NCBI RefSeq assembly: GCF_013410875.1
Contig: NZ_JACCCU010000001.1
Coordinates: forward strand, 930,001 to 994,000
Source: Tunturiibacter empetritectus
Lineage (GTDB): Bacteria > Acidobacteriota > Terriglobia > Terriglobales > Acidobacteriaceae
Direction of reading: 5' to 3'
DNA length: 64,000 nt
Positions 1 to 9,804 of the stretch are shown piece by piece. A model generated the notes under the pieces. It did not search any database. It saw only the letters and a program-made list of their open reading frames with translations, and had not been told where the DNA came from. Position numbers and translations under genes: made by a program. The stretch's first letter is position 1, and the number at the start of each line of letters is the position of its first letter.

Positions 1-1
1 C

Positions 2-1234
2 GACGCCATGGAGCGGCTGGCTGAATTGAGCTTTGCCGGGATGGAACGGTGGCGGCGAAGCGACGGCAGGTGGAGCGGGAGCTACTACATTACGAAGAAT
101 CACTTCGATCCGGCGCTTCGGGTGGGGTATCAGAATGCGTCGCAGTACTCGAACTACAGCGGTTCGCTGATGTTTCATCTGGCCGAGATGTACCGGCTGC
201 GGAGCAAGCTTGCGATCAAGCCGGTGAGCGTGCCTTCCCCAGCAGAGATTGGTGGGTATGCTGTGCAGCTCGATCCGGCTTTTGCGGCGTCGTTTGCCAA
301 CGCGGGGGGACTTCAACTCGAGTTCAATCTGCGCGGGGAGACGAAGGAGACCAACGACAACTGGTGGACGCCGCTGGGCGTTGTCCGGATCGCTCGGGCA
401 GCGTGGGAGACCCGGTTGGGACCTTCGGACGGAGCGCAGACCGCGTCGGCTGCGGCGAGTTTTGCACCGGAGATTGAACGAAACGGTGAGTGGGTCAGGC
501 TATCGGCGATTCCCGAGGCCTATGAGGCGAGTTGGAGCGTGCAGATGGTCAATCCTGCGATCGTACGCTGCACGATGGAGTACCACCCGACCGCAGGGCA
601 CGATGGCCCCAGCTTACGCGACCGGTTCGCGATTACTCCGGATGGGGTGCTTTCGACCGTTGAAGAGATCGCGCAGGAGCATGAGAGCTGGGGCGTTACC
701 TGGCCGCTTTTGGTCGATGATGGGCAGCCGTTGCGTACACGGATCGATGGCCGCATCGCGGAGACAAGCTTTACTGCTGGAGCCGACACTGAGAGCTTTC
801 TGGCGGTCGATGGTGATGCCACTCTGGATGCTAAGATGAAGCCGGTTCGCTCGACCTTTGGCGATCTGCTTCCGGTACGCATGAGAATTGCCGGCGCAAC
901 CTCGCATACCTTTGTCTATCCGCATGACGCGGGACAACCTGATGCGGATGCCGTCCTGAAGAGCTTTCGGATTACGGAGCGAGGTTTCGTGTCGGCGCTC
1001 GGGCGGGTCGAAGGGGATATCTATATAAGTCCGACGTTCGCTGGCGGGCGGGGCAGCGAGGTCGCTCTGAAGGAAGGCGGAAGAGCCGATCTCCGGTTCA
1101 ACCGCGAGTGCGGCTTCGTCGTTCAGATCAGTCACGGAGCAGTCACGGCGATCGAGGTGGATCGTGCGGTGACGGCTCGACTTCGGGGACATACCTACCA
1201 ACTAAATGCCTATCGCCCTTTATTCCTTCCCTGA
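2..1234 (+). CDS. Hypothetical secreted carbohydrate-enzyme-like protein, C-terminal part (5' partial)
   Basis: The frame is open to the left edge of the window, so the gene probably begins upstream. The first ATG is at 8 but has no visible ribosome-binding site. About 408 residues are visible. The N-terminal 60 residues are rich in Trp and Tyr (motifs YYITKNHFDP and YQNASQYSNYSGS) and resemble the last helices of an alpha/alpha-toroid polysaccharide enzyme. The rest looks like beta-sandwich sequence of the kind that follows such domains in heparinase-like lyases and related hydrolases. I do not recognise a specific family, and no catalytic motif can be assigned. It is followed by about 340 bp without a gene and then a TonB receptor in the same direction, which fits a glycan-use neighbourhood but does not prove one. 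Confidence 0.6.
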   Translation, partial: DAMERLAELSFAGMERWRRSDGRWSGSYYITKNHFDPALRVGYQNASQYSNYSGSLMFHLAEMYRLRSKLAIKPVSVPSPAEIGGYAVQLDPAFAASFANAGGLQLEFNLRGETKETNDNWWTPLGVVRIARAAWETRLGPSDGAQTASAAASFAPEIERNGEWVRLSAIPEAYEASWSVQMVNPAIVRCTMEYHPTAGHDGPSLRDRFAITPDGVLSTVEEIAQEHESWGVTWPLLVDDGQPLRTRIDGRIAETSFTAGADTESFLAVDGDATLDAKMKPVRSTFGDLLPVRMRIAGATSHTFVYPHDAGQPDADAVLKSFRITERGFVSALGRVEGDIYISPTFAGGRGSEVALKEGGRADLRFNRECGFVVQISHGAVTAIEVDRAVTARLRGHTYQLNAYRPLFLP

Positions 1235-1577
1235 CCATTGCAAGAGTCGGACGATTGGAGCGTAAGCCTTGCAACACACCAATCCTTGGGAATGCCGACT
1301 AGCATTGGAAGCAGAACCAAGGTCGATACGCTTCGCGGAAGTTAGCCCTTAGGGTATAGAAGTTATCTGCTGCTTGGCGCTTGCTCAATCAACCGCTTTG
1401 TCTACCATCACTTCCTCCTTACGGAGGAGAGGGCAGTAGAACCCGCGAAACGTAATGTCATTTTGTTAAGAGAGGCGTTAACAGCCTTCGTTTGCAGTAA
1501 AAGCCTTGCCAATAACTTTACTGTCTTCTTTTCGGCGAAATAGACTCAGCACGCTTTTACTTCGGAGGCTTCACTGT
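1235..1577. other. Intergenic region upstream of the TonB receptor
   Basis: About 340 bp with no convincing coding signal on either strand. It is more AT-rich than the flanking genes (for example around 1430-1500), so it presumably holds the receptor promoter. I see no clear operator or terminator. Confidence 0.4.
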
Positions 1578-4500
1578 ATGCAAAAGATTCTTATAAGAGA
1601 TAAAAGGATGGGAGCGTTCCGGTGGGTTCTGCTTCTAATTCTTCAGGTTGCGGCTTGCCGTCTGGTGGCACAGGTCAACTCTTCGACTGTGACCGGGACT
1701 GTGACGGACTCGTCGGGTGCCAGAGTTGCGGGGGCCAAGGTCCTCATTACGAATCAGGCTACGGGTGTTTCGGTGTCCACGGTGACGACCGGGACGGGCG
1801 AGTATACGGCTCCGTACCTGATCGCAGGCACCTACAGGGTGCAGGTTATTGCGGCCGGATTTGCGTCCCAGTTGGCGGAGAACGCGCCGGTAGGCAACAA
1901 CGCGACGGTGCATGTCGACGTGGTTTTGAAGACGGGCGGCACGGAGACGATCGTGCAGGTAGACGCGGGCGCGGCTGCGCTGCAGACCGACGACACGACG
2001 GTGAAGACGACGATCGACGCCCTGCAGATCGATGCCCTGCCGAATATCAATCAGAATCCGCTGCTCTATGCCACGCTGCAGCCGGGGGTTGCGGCGGAGA
2101 AATCGGCGCACCAGACTCAGAGTACGGACTCGTTCGGGATCGGACCTCATGCCCGCCGTGTTGAGTCGCTGATCAGCGTCAACGGCGGTCTCGGATTCAC
2201 GACCGACATCCAGCTTGACGGTATTCCGATCCTGGCCAGCGACTACAACGAAGAGGGCATCACTCCCAACCAGGAGAGCATCCAGGAGGTCCAGGTCCAG
2301 TCAAATACCTTCTCGTCGGAGTATGGCCGCGGCACTGGGATTGTCGAATACTTCTCAAAGAGCGGGACCAACGCGCTTCATGGCGAGGTCGTCTATCGCA
2401 ACCGTAACGAAGCCTTCAATGCGAACGGTTATGGAAACAACTTCAACCATTTTGTCTCTGCGCAGACCAATCCAGCGACCCAGACCGGTGTACGCGGACC
2501 TTTCAAGATTAACTACTTCGGCGGTTCACTCGGCGGCCCCATTATCAAGGACAAGCTCTTCTTCTTCGCCAGCTATGAGGGTTTGAAGCACGTCGCACCC
2601 ATCAACAAGAACATCACCGTACCCACGATGCTCGAGCGGAACGGCGATTTTTCCTGCACGAAGATTCAGGACAACAATGGTAACCCGGTCCCGGTCACGA
2701 TCTATAACCCCTACACGGCGACCCAGGTAGCACCAAACGTTTATGAACGGGCCTTGTTTGCCCCAGGCTCGGCAAATTGCGCCGGGTCTGGCAACTTTGG
2801 CGGCGGCGGGAGCACGGTGGGTGGTGGTTCCGCCATCCCAGCAGGCAACCTGGATGCGGTGGGCGTCAAGGTGTACTCGAACTACCCGCTGCCGAACCAG
2901 GCGGCCTCCGACGTCTACGGAAATAACAACTACAACGTCAATACTACGCAGAACTTCCTCCGCAATACGGGCCAGATCCGCGTCGATTACAAGCTGAACA
3001 GCCGCAACAGCATCTATGCGACCGGCGGTATCTCAGAGGGTTCGGTGATTGTTCCGAACTTCCTGGGTCCCAACAACCCGTTCTATCCCAATATCACCTG
3101 GGGTCAGACCATCACAGACAACAACCCGTACGCAGCCATCGGCGACACGGTGATCTTCAGCCCGACGCTGGTGCTTGATGTTCGCTATGGAGTCAACCGG
3201 ATGCAGAGCATCGAAGGATATGGGCCGAAGTCAGGCACCTTCGACAACTCTCCTTATCAACAGCCAGCTGCGGTGCAGTCGCTGGTCAACGACCCAAGCC
3301 AGCCCTTCGACTTCTGTCCGGGTTCGAGCACCCAGTACACCTGCCTGAACTACACAGTGGGCCAGCACATCAACGAGCACCAGACCAACCACAGCGCGGT
3401 AGCCAGCATCACGAAGACGCACGGCAGCTTTACCTTCAAGGTAGGCGGCGAGTATCGTGTCGGCCTGTTGAACACGGCCAATCCGGTTCATGCGAACTTC
3501 GAGGTCGGCAACTACTACTCCGATCAGAACTATACGTCGCAGTATACGGATGCGAACGGCAATAACGTGGGCTCATACAACACCACAAATGTGCAGCAAG
3601 GTTTTCCAGCGGCACAGTGGCTGACCGGAGCCGGGTACGAGGTGGCGGCAAGCTCGGTCGCCTCGGCGCTGGCGATGAAGTATGGTGCGTTCTACGAACA
3701 GACGACCTGGAAGGCTACGCCGAAGCTGACGCTGAACTTCGGGCTGCGATTTGAGTTGCAGCCGGGGCCGACAGAGCGCCACAACCAGCAGTCGGCGTTC
3801 GATACGGAGGGCACCAACCCGTATGGCAAGGGCTCCTATGTGTTCTCGGGCACCAACGGCTACTCCCGCAACCTTTATCTGTCTCACTACAATGACTACG
3901 GCCCGCGATTTGGGGTGGCCTACAACCTCGACAGCACTACGGTGATTCGCGGCGGCTTCGGGATCGCGTACCTTCCTACCAACTCCGGCTTCGGCTTTAC
4001 GTCCCAGAACAATACAGCCTTCACGACGCACAATGTCGCGAGCTCGAGTGCCGTCTTTGGAGCGAACCCGAACGGAATTCCGATCGGCAAGTTCTACGAT
4101 GGGCAGGTGTCCGGCAACATCGTTCCTGCGCTGGGGTCCGACACTACCAATCCGCTGCAGTATGGCGGCTCAAACTCCTATCTGCAGGACTACCGCAGCA
4201 CGTACGACGGCCGGTTGCTGCAGTGGAACGTCTTCTTCGAGAAGAGCTTTACGCCGTCGACGATCTTCTCGCTGGGTTATTCGGCTTCGAACGGAGACAG
4301 GCTGCCGTTTTCCAACGTCCCGGTCAATGGTCTTGGCGCTAACGGCACGGGAACATTTTCGCCTCCGGGCTTCCAGACCATCTCGCCGGCGCTGCTTGCT
4401 TCGTGGAGACAGTCTTACATCTCCTCCAATGGCACCAATCCCGGCACACTGCCTATTGCCAACCCTTACCACGGCAATGGGTTTCAAGGGGGCGCGCTCT

Positions 4501-5486
4501 CTGCGGCTACGGTTCCGGCGTGGCGGCTGCAGGTTCCGTATCCGGAGTTTCCGGATTTGAATCTGTTGGAGCAGAAGGCACACTCCAACTACCAGTCCTT
4601 GATAGCGGAGGTTCGACACACGTTGTCGAAGGGCATTCAGTTCGATGCAAGCTATGTATGGTCCAAGGAGATCGACGACACGCAGAACATCGGGCAGAGC
4701 AACGACGCGTTCAACAATGCGGGCGAACAGAATACCGGCTACCTGCTAAACCTGAATGACCCTTACGAGAATCGGCACGTCGGCTACAACGACATACCGA
4801 ACCGCGTGGTGGTCACGGCGCTGTTTGAATCGCCCTTTGGCCGGAACAGACAGTTCCTGGCGAATAGCAAGGCTGCGGATCTGCTACTCGGGGGCTGGCG
4901 ACTGGGCACGTCTTTCCAGGCGCAGACAGGAACGCCGATCGAGATCAGCTCCTCGATGGGCAGCCTGAATAATCGCCCGAACCGCGTTCCGGGAGTCAAT
5001 CCGATCCTGCCGAAGTCGGAGCGCCACTTCTTCTACAACCCTAAAGGCGGCCAGACGATCCAGTTACCCGGACTGGATGGCGGCGGCACAGCGAACGTGA
5101 CCTGCACGGGCTGCATGCCTTACCTGAATCCGCTTGCTTTCGCAGGTCCAACGGTGACGACGCCAAACGGCAAGATCGAGCCGGATATCTTCTGGTACGG
5201 CAACTCGCGAGTTGCCTTTGACGATATCCGCAGTCCGAACAACATATTCTTCGACGCGCAACTGCAGCGCGACTTCCGCATCACGGAGCGCGTCCACTTT
5301 TCGGTGGCGGCGAACGCCTTCAACGTGCTGAACTTGACGCAGTTCACGCCAATCCAGGCTATTGGCGTGGGCGGCATCAACACCAGCTCCACCTCAAGAC
5401 CAATCGGAACGTCCTCGCTTCAGACGGAGCCGCTGAACTTCTACGATCCGCGACAGCTTGAACTGCAAGGGAGGATTACCTTCTAA
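1578..5486 (+). CDS. TonB-dependent receptor, Oar-like, with carboxypeptidase-regulatory-like domain
   Basis: Giant outer-membrane receptor of about 1300 residues, the type that is expanded in Acidobacteria and resembles myxobacterial Oar. I prefer the ATG at 1578 because CGGAGG lies at 1563-1568. A longer TTG start at 1506 and a shorter ATG at 1608 are possible. After a signal peptide ending near RLVAQ comes a beta-sandwich carboxypeptidase-regulatory-like domain (VTGTVTDSSGARVAGAKV), then a plug-like region (QIDALPNINQNPLLYATLQPG), and then a long porin-like barrel ending in ...QLELQGRITF with the C-terminal Phe typical of outer-membrane barrels. It probably takes up a large glycan or peptide using TonB energy. 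The substrate cannot be read from the sequence. An intrinsic terminator follows at 5505-5547. Confidence 0.93.
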   Translation: MQKILIRDKRMGAFRWVLLLILQVAACRLVAQVNSSTVTGTVTDSSGARVAGAKVLITNQATGVSVSTVTTGTGEYTAPYLIAGTYRVQVIAAGFASQLAENAPVGNNATVHVDVVLKTGGTETIVQVDAGAAALQTDDTTVKTTIDALQIDALPNINQNPLLYATLQPGVAAEKSAHQTQSTDSFGIGPHARRVESLISVNGGLGFTTDIQLDGIPILASDYNEEGITPNQESIQEVQVQSNTFSSEYGRGTGIVEYFSKSGTNALHGEVVYRNRNEAFNANGYGNNFNHFVSAQTNPATQTGVRGPFKINYFGGSLGGPIIKDKLFFFASYEGLKHVAPINKNITVPTMLERNGDFSCTKIQDNNGNPVPVTIYNPYTATQVAPNVYERALFAPGSANCAGSGNFGGGGSTVGGGSAIPAGNLDAVGVKVYSNYPLPNQAASDVYGNNNYNVNTTQNFLRNTGQIRVDYKLNSRNSIYATGGISEGSVIVPNFLGPNNPFYPNITWGQTITDNNPYAAIGDTVIFSPTLVLDVRYGVNRMQSIEGYGPKSGTFDNSPYQQPAAVQSLVNDPSQPFDFCPGSSTQYTCLNYTVGQHINEHQTNHSAVASITKTHGSFTFKVGGEYRVGLLNTANPVHANFEVGNYYSDQNYTSQYTDANGNNVGSYNTTNVQQGFPAAQWLTGAGYEVAASSVASALAMKYGAFYEQTTWKATPKLTLNFGLRFELQPGPTERHNQQSAFDTEGTNPYGKGSYVFSGTNGYSRNLYLSHYNDYGPRFGVAYNLDSTTVIRGGFGIAYLPTNSGFGFTSQNNTAFTTHNVASSSAVFGANPNGIPIGKFYDGQVSGNIVPALGSDTTNPLQYGGSNSYLQDYRSTYDGRLLQWNVFFEKSFTPSTIFSLGYSASNGDRLPFSNVPVNGLGANGTGTFSPPGFQTISPALLASWRQSYISSNGTNPGTLPIANPYHGNGFQGGALSAATVPAWRLQVPYPEFPDLNLLEQKAHSNYQSLIAEVRHTLSKGIQFDASYVWSKEIDDTQNIGQSNDAFNNAGEQNTGYLLNLNDPYENRHVGYNDIPNRVVVTALFESPFGRNRQFLANSKAADLLLGGWRLGTSFQAQTGTPIEISSSMGSLNNRPNRVPGVNPILPKSERHFFYNPKGGQTIQLPGLDGGGTANVTCTGCMPYLNPLAFAGPTVTTPNGKIEPDIFWYGNSRVAFDDIRSPNNIFFDAQLQRDFRITERVHFSVAANAFNVLNLTQFTPIQAIGVGGINTSSTSRPIGTSSLQTEPLNFYDPRQLELQGRITF

Positions 5487-5504
5487 GCGGTGCTTTTTGG
5501 CCAA

Positions 5505-5547
5505 CGAGGGCGGTCACAGTCTTTGTGGCGGCCCTCGCCTCTTTTTT
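5505..5547 (+). terminator. Rho-independent terminator after the TonB receptor
   Basis: Inverted repeat CGAGGGC (5505-5511) / GCCCTCG (5531-5537), with further partial pairing in the loop, followed by CCTC and a run of six T (5542-5547). It lies 19 bp after the receptor stop codon. Confidence 0.8.
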
Positions 5548-5613
5548 GTGGGTCGGCTTTGTGGATCGGACAGAAAAGTTGAACGAGTAGAATGACCATC
5601 AGGAAACTTTGCT

Positions 5614-6819
5614 TTGCAAAATGTTTGGGCGCAGGTCGTGAAGTTCCGTGAAGAGGCAGGCGCCTGTTGGTGGAGACATGCTCGCTGCAAGAGAACATGC
5701 GGCGCTGTTGTGACGCTTCTTCTATTGTTGGCTGAGGGATTTCCCGCGGCTCTCTCGCAAGTTCCAGGGAACGTTGTAGGTACTGAACCGGCGCCTAAAC
5801 CGGCGTCTAAGGCGTCAGAGACCATCACGCCTGTTGAGTTTGCGGTATTGAAGCGACGCGCGGCGGCGGGCAATGTGGCAGCAGAAGCGAAGCTTGGCTC
5901 GGTGTACCTCAGTGGTGCTGCCGGGGAGACGCCGAATCCCGCGATGGGATTTCCGTGGGTGTTGAAGGCGGCGGAGCGACACGATCTGAGGGCGCAGTTC
6001 TTAGTGGGCGCAATGTATGCGCAGGGGATTGGGACAACGCAGGACTATGCCATGGCGGCAAAGTGGTTCACGACCTGCGCAGAGCGCGATGATGCGGCGT
6101 GCGCGCTCGATCTCGGTCTGCTATACGGCCGTGGCTCGGGCGTGACGCGGGACTACTCCACGGCGGTGAAGTGGTATAAAGTTGCCGCGGCGCACAACCA
6201 GGGCGATGCCGAAAAGCTGTTGGCGTTCCACTACGAACAGGGACTTGGCGTGGAGAAGAACGACACACTCGCCTCGCAATACTGGCAGCAGGCGGCTGAG
6301 CAGGGGGATGCTTCGGCGCAGCTTGCGACGGGCAAGCGCTATCTGCTCGGCCAGGGGGTTGCGCGTGATCCAAAGGCAGCCGTGATGTGGCTGCGCAAGG
6401 CTGCTGAACAGGGGCAGGTGGATGCGCAGTACAGTCTCGCAATTCTGCTGCTACAGGGGGAAGGCGTCGACGCAGATTCGGCAGCAGCGCTTAAACTTTT
6501 GCGAGACGCTGCGATGCAGAACAACGGGCCGGCGCAGATGGAGTTGGGTACGTTGTATCTGGAAGGCAGAGCGGTGAACCGTGATCCGAAGGAGGCGCTG
6601 AAGTGGCTGCAGCAGGCTGCCAGGAACAAGGTTGTCGCGGCCCAGTATCGGCTCGGCATGCTTCTGCGGGACGGCGATCTAGGAGTCGAGATAAATCCTG
6701 TTCAGGCGGATCGATGGCTGCAGGCGGCGGCCGCTGCCGGCAGTGACGAAGCAAAGGCAGCGCTTGCACAGACCAGCAACCTTGGCCGTCCACAGACTGT
6801 CATCCCAGGGCCGCAGTGA
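5614..6819 (+). CDS. Sel1-repeat (SLR/TPR-like) secreted protein
   Basis: About 400 residues. A hydrophobic segment near residues 30-45 (VVTLLLLLAEGFPAALSQ) is a signal peptide or anchor. A Pro/Ala linker follows, then roughly eight Sel1-like repeats of about 36 residues with the pattern A-x2-LG-x2-Y-x2-G-x-G-V-x-D-x3-A-x2-W-x2-AA. Sel1 repeats form alpha-solenoids that scaffold protein complexes, usually in the envelope. The start is uncertain: the TTG at 5614 follows AGGAAA, and a GTG at 5638 is an alternative. The stop codon overlaps the GTG start of the CRTAC1 gene by 4 bp, so the two are translationally coupled. Partner identity is inferred from this coupling only. Confidence 0.85.
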   Translation: MQNVWAQVVKFREEAGACWWRHARCKRTCGAVVTLLLLLAEGFPAALSQVPGNVVGTEPAPKPASKASETITPVEFAVLKRRAAAGNVAAEAKLGSVYLSGAAGETPNPAMGFPWVLKAAERHDLRAQFLVGAMYAQGIGTTQDYAMAAKWFTTCAERDDAACALDLGLLYGRGSGVTRDYSTAVKWYKVAAAHNQGDAEKLLAFHYEQGLGVEKNDTLASQYWQQAAEQGDASAQLATGKRYLLGQGVARDPKAAVMWLRKAAEQGQVDAQYSLAILLLQGEGVDADSAAALKLLRDAAMQNNGPAQMELGTLYLEGRAVNRDPKEALKWLQQAARNKVVAAQYRLGMLLRDGDLGVEINPVQADRWLQAAAAAGSDEAKAALAQTSNLGRPQTVIPGPQ

Positions 6820-8501
6820 GGTTTACTCGCCGTAATTTTATTGCGGGGGCATGTGCCGGCGCTGCTTCACCCTATCTCTCAGCCGTGTTGCCGTCGATAG
6901 CTTCTTCGCCGCTGTTCCGGAGCGTTCCCGCTTCGCAGAGCGGACTCACCTGGGTGCATGACAATGGCAAGAGCTCGATGCGATGGTTGCCGGAGAGTAT
7001 GTGCTCTGGTTGCGCGTTCTTTGACTTTGACAACGACGGGTGGATGGATATCTTTCTCGTCAACACAGGCCCGAGCGATTTCTACAAACCGCAAAAGCCG
7101 ACCCGTTGCGCGCTTTACAAGAACAATCGCGACGGCACCTTCACCGATGTCACCGAGAAGGCAGGACTGCAAGGCAATGTGTGGGGCGAGGGTGTTGCTA
7201 TTGGTGACTACGACGGGGATGGGTGGCCCGATCTTTATCTGACGGCCTATGGAGCGAACAAGCTGTACAAGAACAATCGCGATGGAACGTTTACGGATGT
7301 CACTAAGCAGGCGGGAGTCGCGGCAGAGGGATGGTCTACCTCGGCGGTGTGGTTCGACTACGACAACGATGGCAGGCTGGACCTGTTCGTGTGCAGCTTC
7401 GTAGAGTACTCGCGGGATACCAAGGTAAGTTGCGGCAATAATGCCCTGGGGGTGCGCTACTACTGCACACCACGCATCTTTTCGCCGCGGCCAAGCCTAC
7501 TGTTTCATAACAACGGCGATGGCACGTTCACAGAGGTGGGGCACAGCAGTGCGATTGGAGAAAACCCGACCAAGGCTCATGGCGTTGTGGCGGCGGATCT
7601 GAATGGCGACGGCAGGATGGACCTGTTCGTTGCGAACGACACGGCGGCGAACTACCTCTTCATGAATCGCGGAGGCGGTAAGTGGGAGGAGGTCGGATTC
7701 AACGCCGGGGTCTCGTTCAGCGAAGGAGGGCAGGCGCGCTCCGGGATGGGAGTGGATGCGGGGGACTACGATAACGACGGCAAGATCGATTTATTCGTGG
7801 CCAACATCGACCGCGAACAGTTTGCGCTTTATCACAATGACGGCAACGAGACTTACACGGACCTTGCGGGGAAGACCGGCATCGGTTTTGCGACTGCGAC
7901 ATTGAGCGGCTGGGGCTTAAAGTTCTTTGACTATGACAACGATGGCGACCTCGACCTCATTCTTTCGAACGGACACCCGGACGATATGGTGGACCAGTAC
8001 TCGCCGAACGTCACCTGGAAAGAGCCGCTGCTGTTGTTCCACGGAGACGGTAAAGGCGCATTTGAGAACGTGAGCAAGCTGGCTGGCCCGGAGTTTGCCA
8101 TGCAGTGGGGAGCGCGGGGACTTGCTCTTGGCGACTTCAACAACGATGGCGGCGTGGATGTGTTGATCAATAACAATGGAGGCGCGCCGCTGCTGCTTGA
8201 GAATCGCACGGGAAAGAAGAATCACTGGCTGGGTCTGAAGCTGGTCGGCACGAAGGCGAATGTTGATGCGGTAGGTACGGTGGTCACCTGGAGCTTTGCC
8301 GGTACGACACGCACACGGCAGAAGGTGGGCGGCGGAAGTTATCTGTCTTCGCACGATCCGCGGATGGTGCTTGGGATTGGGCAGGCTGCGAAGATCGATG
8401 CGATTGAGATTAAGTGGCCACTGCCTTCGGGCAAGACCGAGAGGTTCGACAAGCTGCCGATCGATCGTTACATCACGATCGTCGAAGGCAAGGGGATTTA
8501 G
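6816..8501 (+). CDS. CRTAC1-family FG-GAP/VCBS repeat protein with ASPIC/UnbV domain, Tat-exported
   Basis: 561 residues starting at GTG 6816, inside the stop codon of the Sel1 gene. The N terminus reads TRRNFIAGACAGAA, a twin-arginine signal. Residues about 60-440 hold repeated calcium-loop motifs (FDFDNDGWMD, GDYDGDGWPD, FDYDNDGRLD, GDYDNDGKID, FDYDNDGDLD, GDFNNDGGVD) separated by KNNRDGTFTDVT-type strands, which is a seven-bladed FG-GAP/VCBS propeller. The last 80 residues are the ASPIC/UnbV domain (VGGGSYLSSHDPRMVLGIG). Such proteins are secreted and calcium-binding; their biochemical role is mostly unknown. It sits between the Sel1 protein and a seven-heme cytochrome, which suggests a periplasmic or cell-surface complex (inference). 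Confidence 0.93.
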   Translation: MRFTRRNFIAGACAGAASPYLSAVLPSIASSPLFRSVPASQSGLTWVHDNGKSSMRWLPESMCSGCAFFDFDNDGWMDIFLVNTGPSDFYKPQKPTRCALYKNNRDGTFTDVTEKAGLQGNVWGEGVAIGDYDGDGWPDLYLTAYGANKLYKNNRDGTFTDVTKQAGVAAEGWSTSAVWFDYDNDGRLDLFVCSFVEYSRDTKVSCGNNALGVRYYCTPRIFSPRPSLLFHNNGDGTFTEVGHSSAIGENPTKAHGVVAADLNGDGRMDLFVANDTAANYLFMNRGGGKWEEVGFNAGVSFSEGGQARSGMGVDAGDYDNDGKIDLFVANIDREQFALYHNDGNETYTDLAGKTGIGFATATLSGWGLKFFDYDNDGDLDLILSNGHPDDMVDQYSPNVTWKEPLLLFHGDGKGAFENVSKLAGPEFAMQWGARGLALGDFNNDGGVDVLINNNGGAPLLLENRTGKKNHWLGLKLVGTKANVDAVGTVVTWSFAGTTRTRQKVGGGSYLSSHDPRMVLGIGQAAKIDAIEIKWPLPSGKTERFDKLPIDRYITIVEGKGI

Positions 8502-8514
8502 GAGAAGTAGCCGA

Positions 8515-9774
8515 ATGGGCGTCAGCTTTTCTTTCTCCACTCGAAGACGTCGCGCCAGCCTGCTTGGCGTTCTTTTGATTACTTTGTGTGTGGCTGCTAA
8601 TGTTTTTTGTATTGGGAGCGCACGCGTGAGAGCTTCGGAACGTGCGGTAGATCAGACGGCGTCCTCTGCTTTGCATACTCCTCTAGCGCTATCGGCTTAT
8701 GCGGGTGATGCCGCGTGCCTCGCCTGCCATCAACAGATCTCTGAAAGCTATGTGCATACTGCGCATCATTTGACGTCGCAGGTTGCATCTGCGGAGTCGA
8801 TTCACGGCAGTTTCAGCGCCGGGGCGAATGCGCTGAAGACCGCTAATCCTGGATTGACGTTTGAGATGCAGGCGATGCCGGATGGCAGCTTCACGCAGAC
8901 TGCCAACTATGTCACGCGGACGGGCACGCTACAGACCTTGACTCAGCCGATCGATCTTGTTACGGGGTCTGGGCGGAAGGGGCAGACATATCTCTACTGG
9001 GCAGGAGAGCTGCTGTTCGAGTTGCCGGTCTCGTATTGGACTGTCGGCAAGGAGTGGATCAACAGCCCGGGATATCAGGATGGCACGGCGCATTTTGACC
9101 GCCCCATTGCGCCACAGTGCCTGGAGTGTCATGCCTCTTACTTCGAGTCTCTCGCTCCGCCGGTGAATCGATTTGACCGGACGAAGCTGGTGCTGGGTAT
9201 TGGCTGCGAGCGCTGCCATGGGCCGGGTGCAGAGCATGTGCGCCGCGAGCGGTTGAGTCCGCAGCCGCGTCCGGGCTCCTCGGAAGAAGCGATTGTGAAT
9301 CCGGCGCGGCTTGATCGTGAGAGGCAGATCGACGTCTGTGCGTTGTGCCATGCGGGAGCGGGAGAGGCATTGGCACAGCCGCTTTCTTTTAAGCCGGGCG
9401 ATGTGCTGGCGGAGTATGTTCGATCTCCTGCCGTACTTCCGGGTGCGCCGTTGGACGTTCACACCAACCAGGTGCAACTGCTTCGTGAGAGCAAGTGTTT
9501 TCTGTCGAGCAATATGACTTGTTCTACCTGCCACGACACGCATGAGGAGCAGCGGGATGTAGCGGCACTCTCGTCAAAGTGCCTTGGGTGCCATACACAA
9601 AAGGCGTGCCCGAAGTATAAGACGCTGCCTGCGGCCATCAAAACTCGCTGCGTCGAGTGTCATATGCCTCTGCAGCATTCGAACACGCTGTTCTCGGACA
9701 ACTCGGGAGAACGCCTCACGCCCAAGGTTCGCAATCACCGCATTGCTGTTTATGCGGAGTTCACGGCGAAGTGA
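8515..9774 (+). CDS. Multiheme c-type cytochrome (seven CxxCH motifs), secreted
   Basis: The ATG at 8515 lies 13 bp after the CRTAC1 stop and is preceded by GGAGAAG. It gives 419 residues with a signal peptide (RRRRASLLGVLLITLCVAANVFC). The frame is open further upstream, but that part overlaps the previous gene. Seven heme-attachment motifs are visible in order: CLACH, CLECH, CERCH, CALCH, CSTCH, CLGCH, CVECH. The spacing resembles periplasmic cytochrome c554/NrfA-like families, but I cannot assign it to one. It probably carries electrons in the periplasm as the last gene of a three-gene operon with the Sel1 and CRTAC1 proteins. The electron donor and acceptor are unknown. Confidence 0.9.
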   Translation: MGVSFSFSTRRRRASLLGVLLITLCVAANVFCIGSARVRASERAVDQTASSALHTPLALSAYAGDAACLACHQQISESYVHTAHHLTSQVASAESIHGSFSAGANALKTANPGLTFEMQAMPDGSFTQTANYVTRTGTLQTLTQPIDLVTGSGRKGQTYLYWAGELLFELPVSYWTVGKEWINSPGYQDGTAHFDRPIAPQCLECHASYFESLAPPVNRFDRTKLVLGIGCERCHGPGAEHVRRERLSPQPRPGSSEEAIVNPARLDRERQIDVCALCHAGAGEALAQPLSFKPGDVLAEYVRSPAVLPGAPLDVHTNQVQLLRESKCFLSSNMTCSTCHDTHEEQRDVAALSSKCLGCHTQKACPKYKTLPAAIKTRCVECHMPLQHSNTLFSDNSGERLTPKVRNHRIAVYAEFTAK

Positions 9775-9804
9775 GGTGGGGAGCAGGAGCTTCGGTCTGC
9801 TTGG

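Noticed and set aside
8296-8514. N-terminal extension of the cytochrome gene
   Set aside because: The open frame extends back through the CRTAC1 gene, but the ATG at 8515 has a ribosome-binding site and gives a proper signal peptide.
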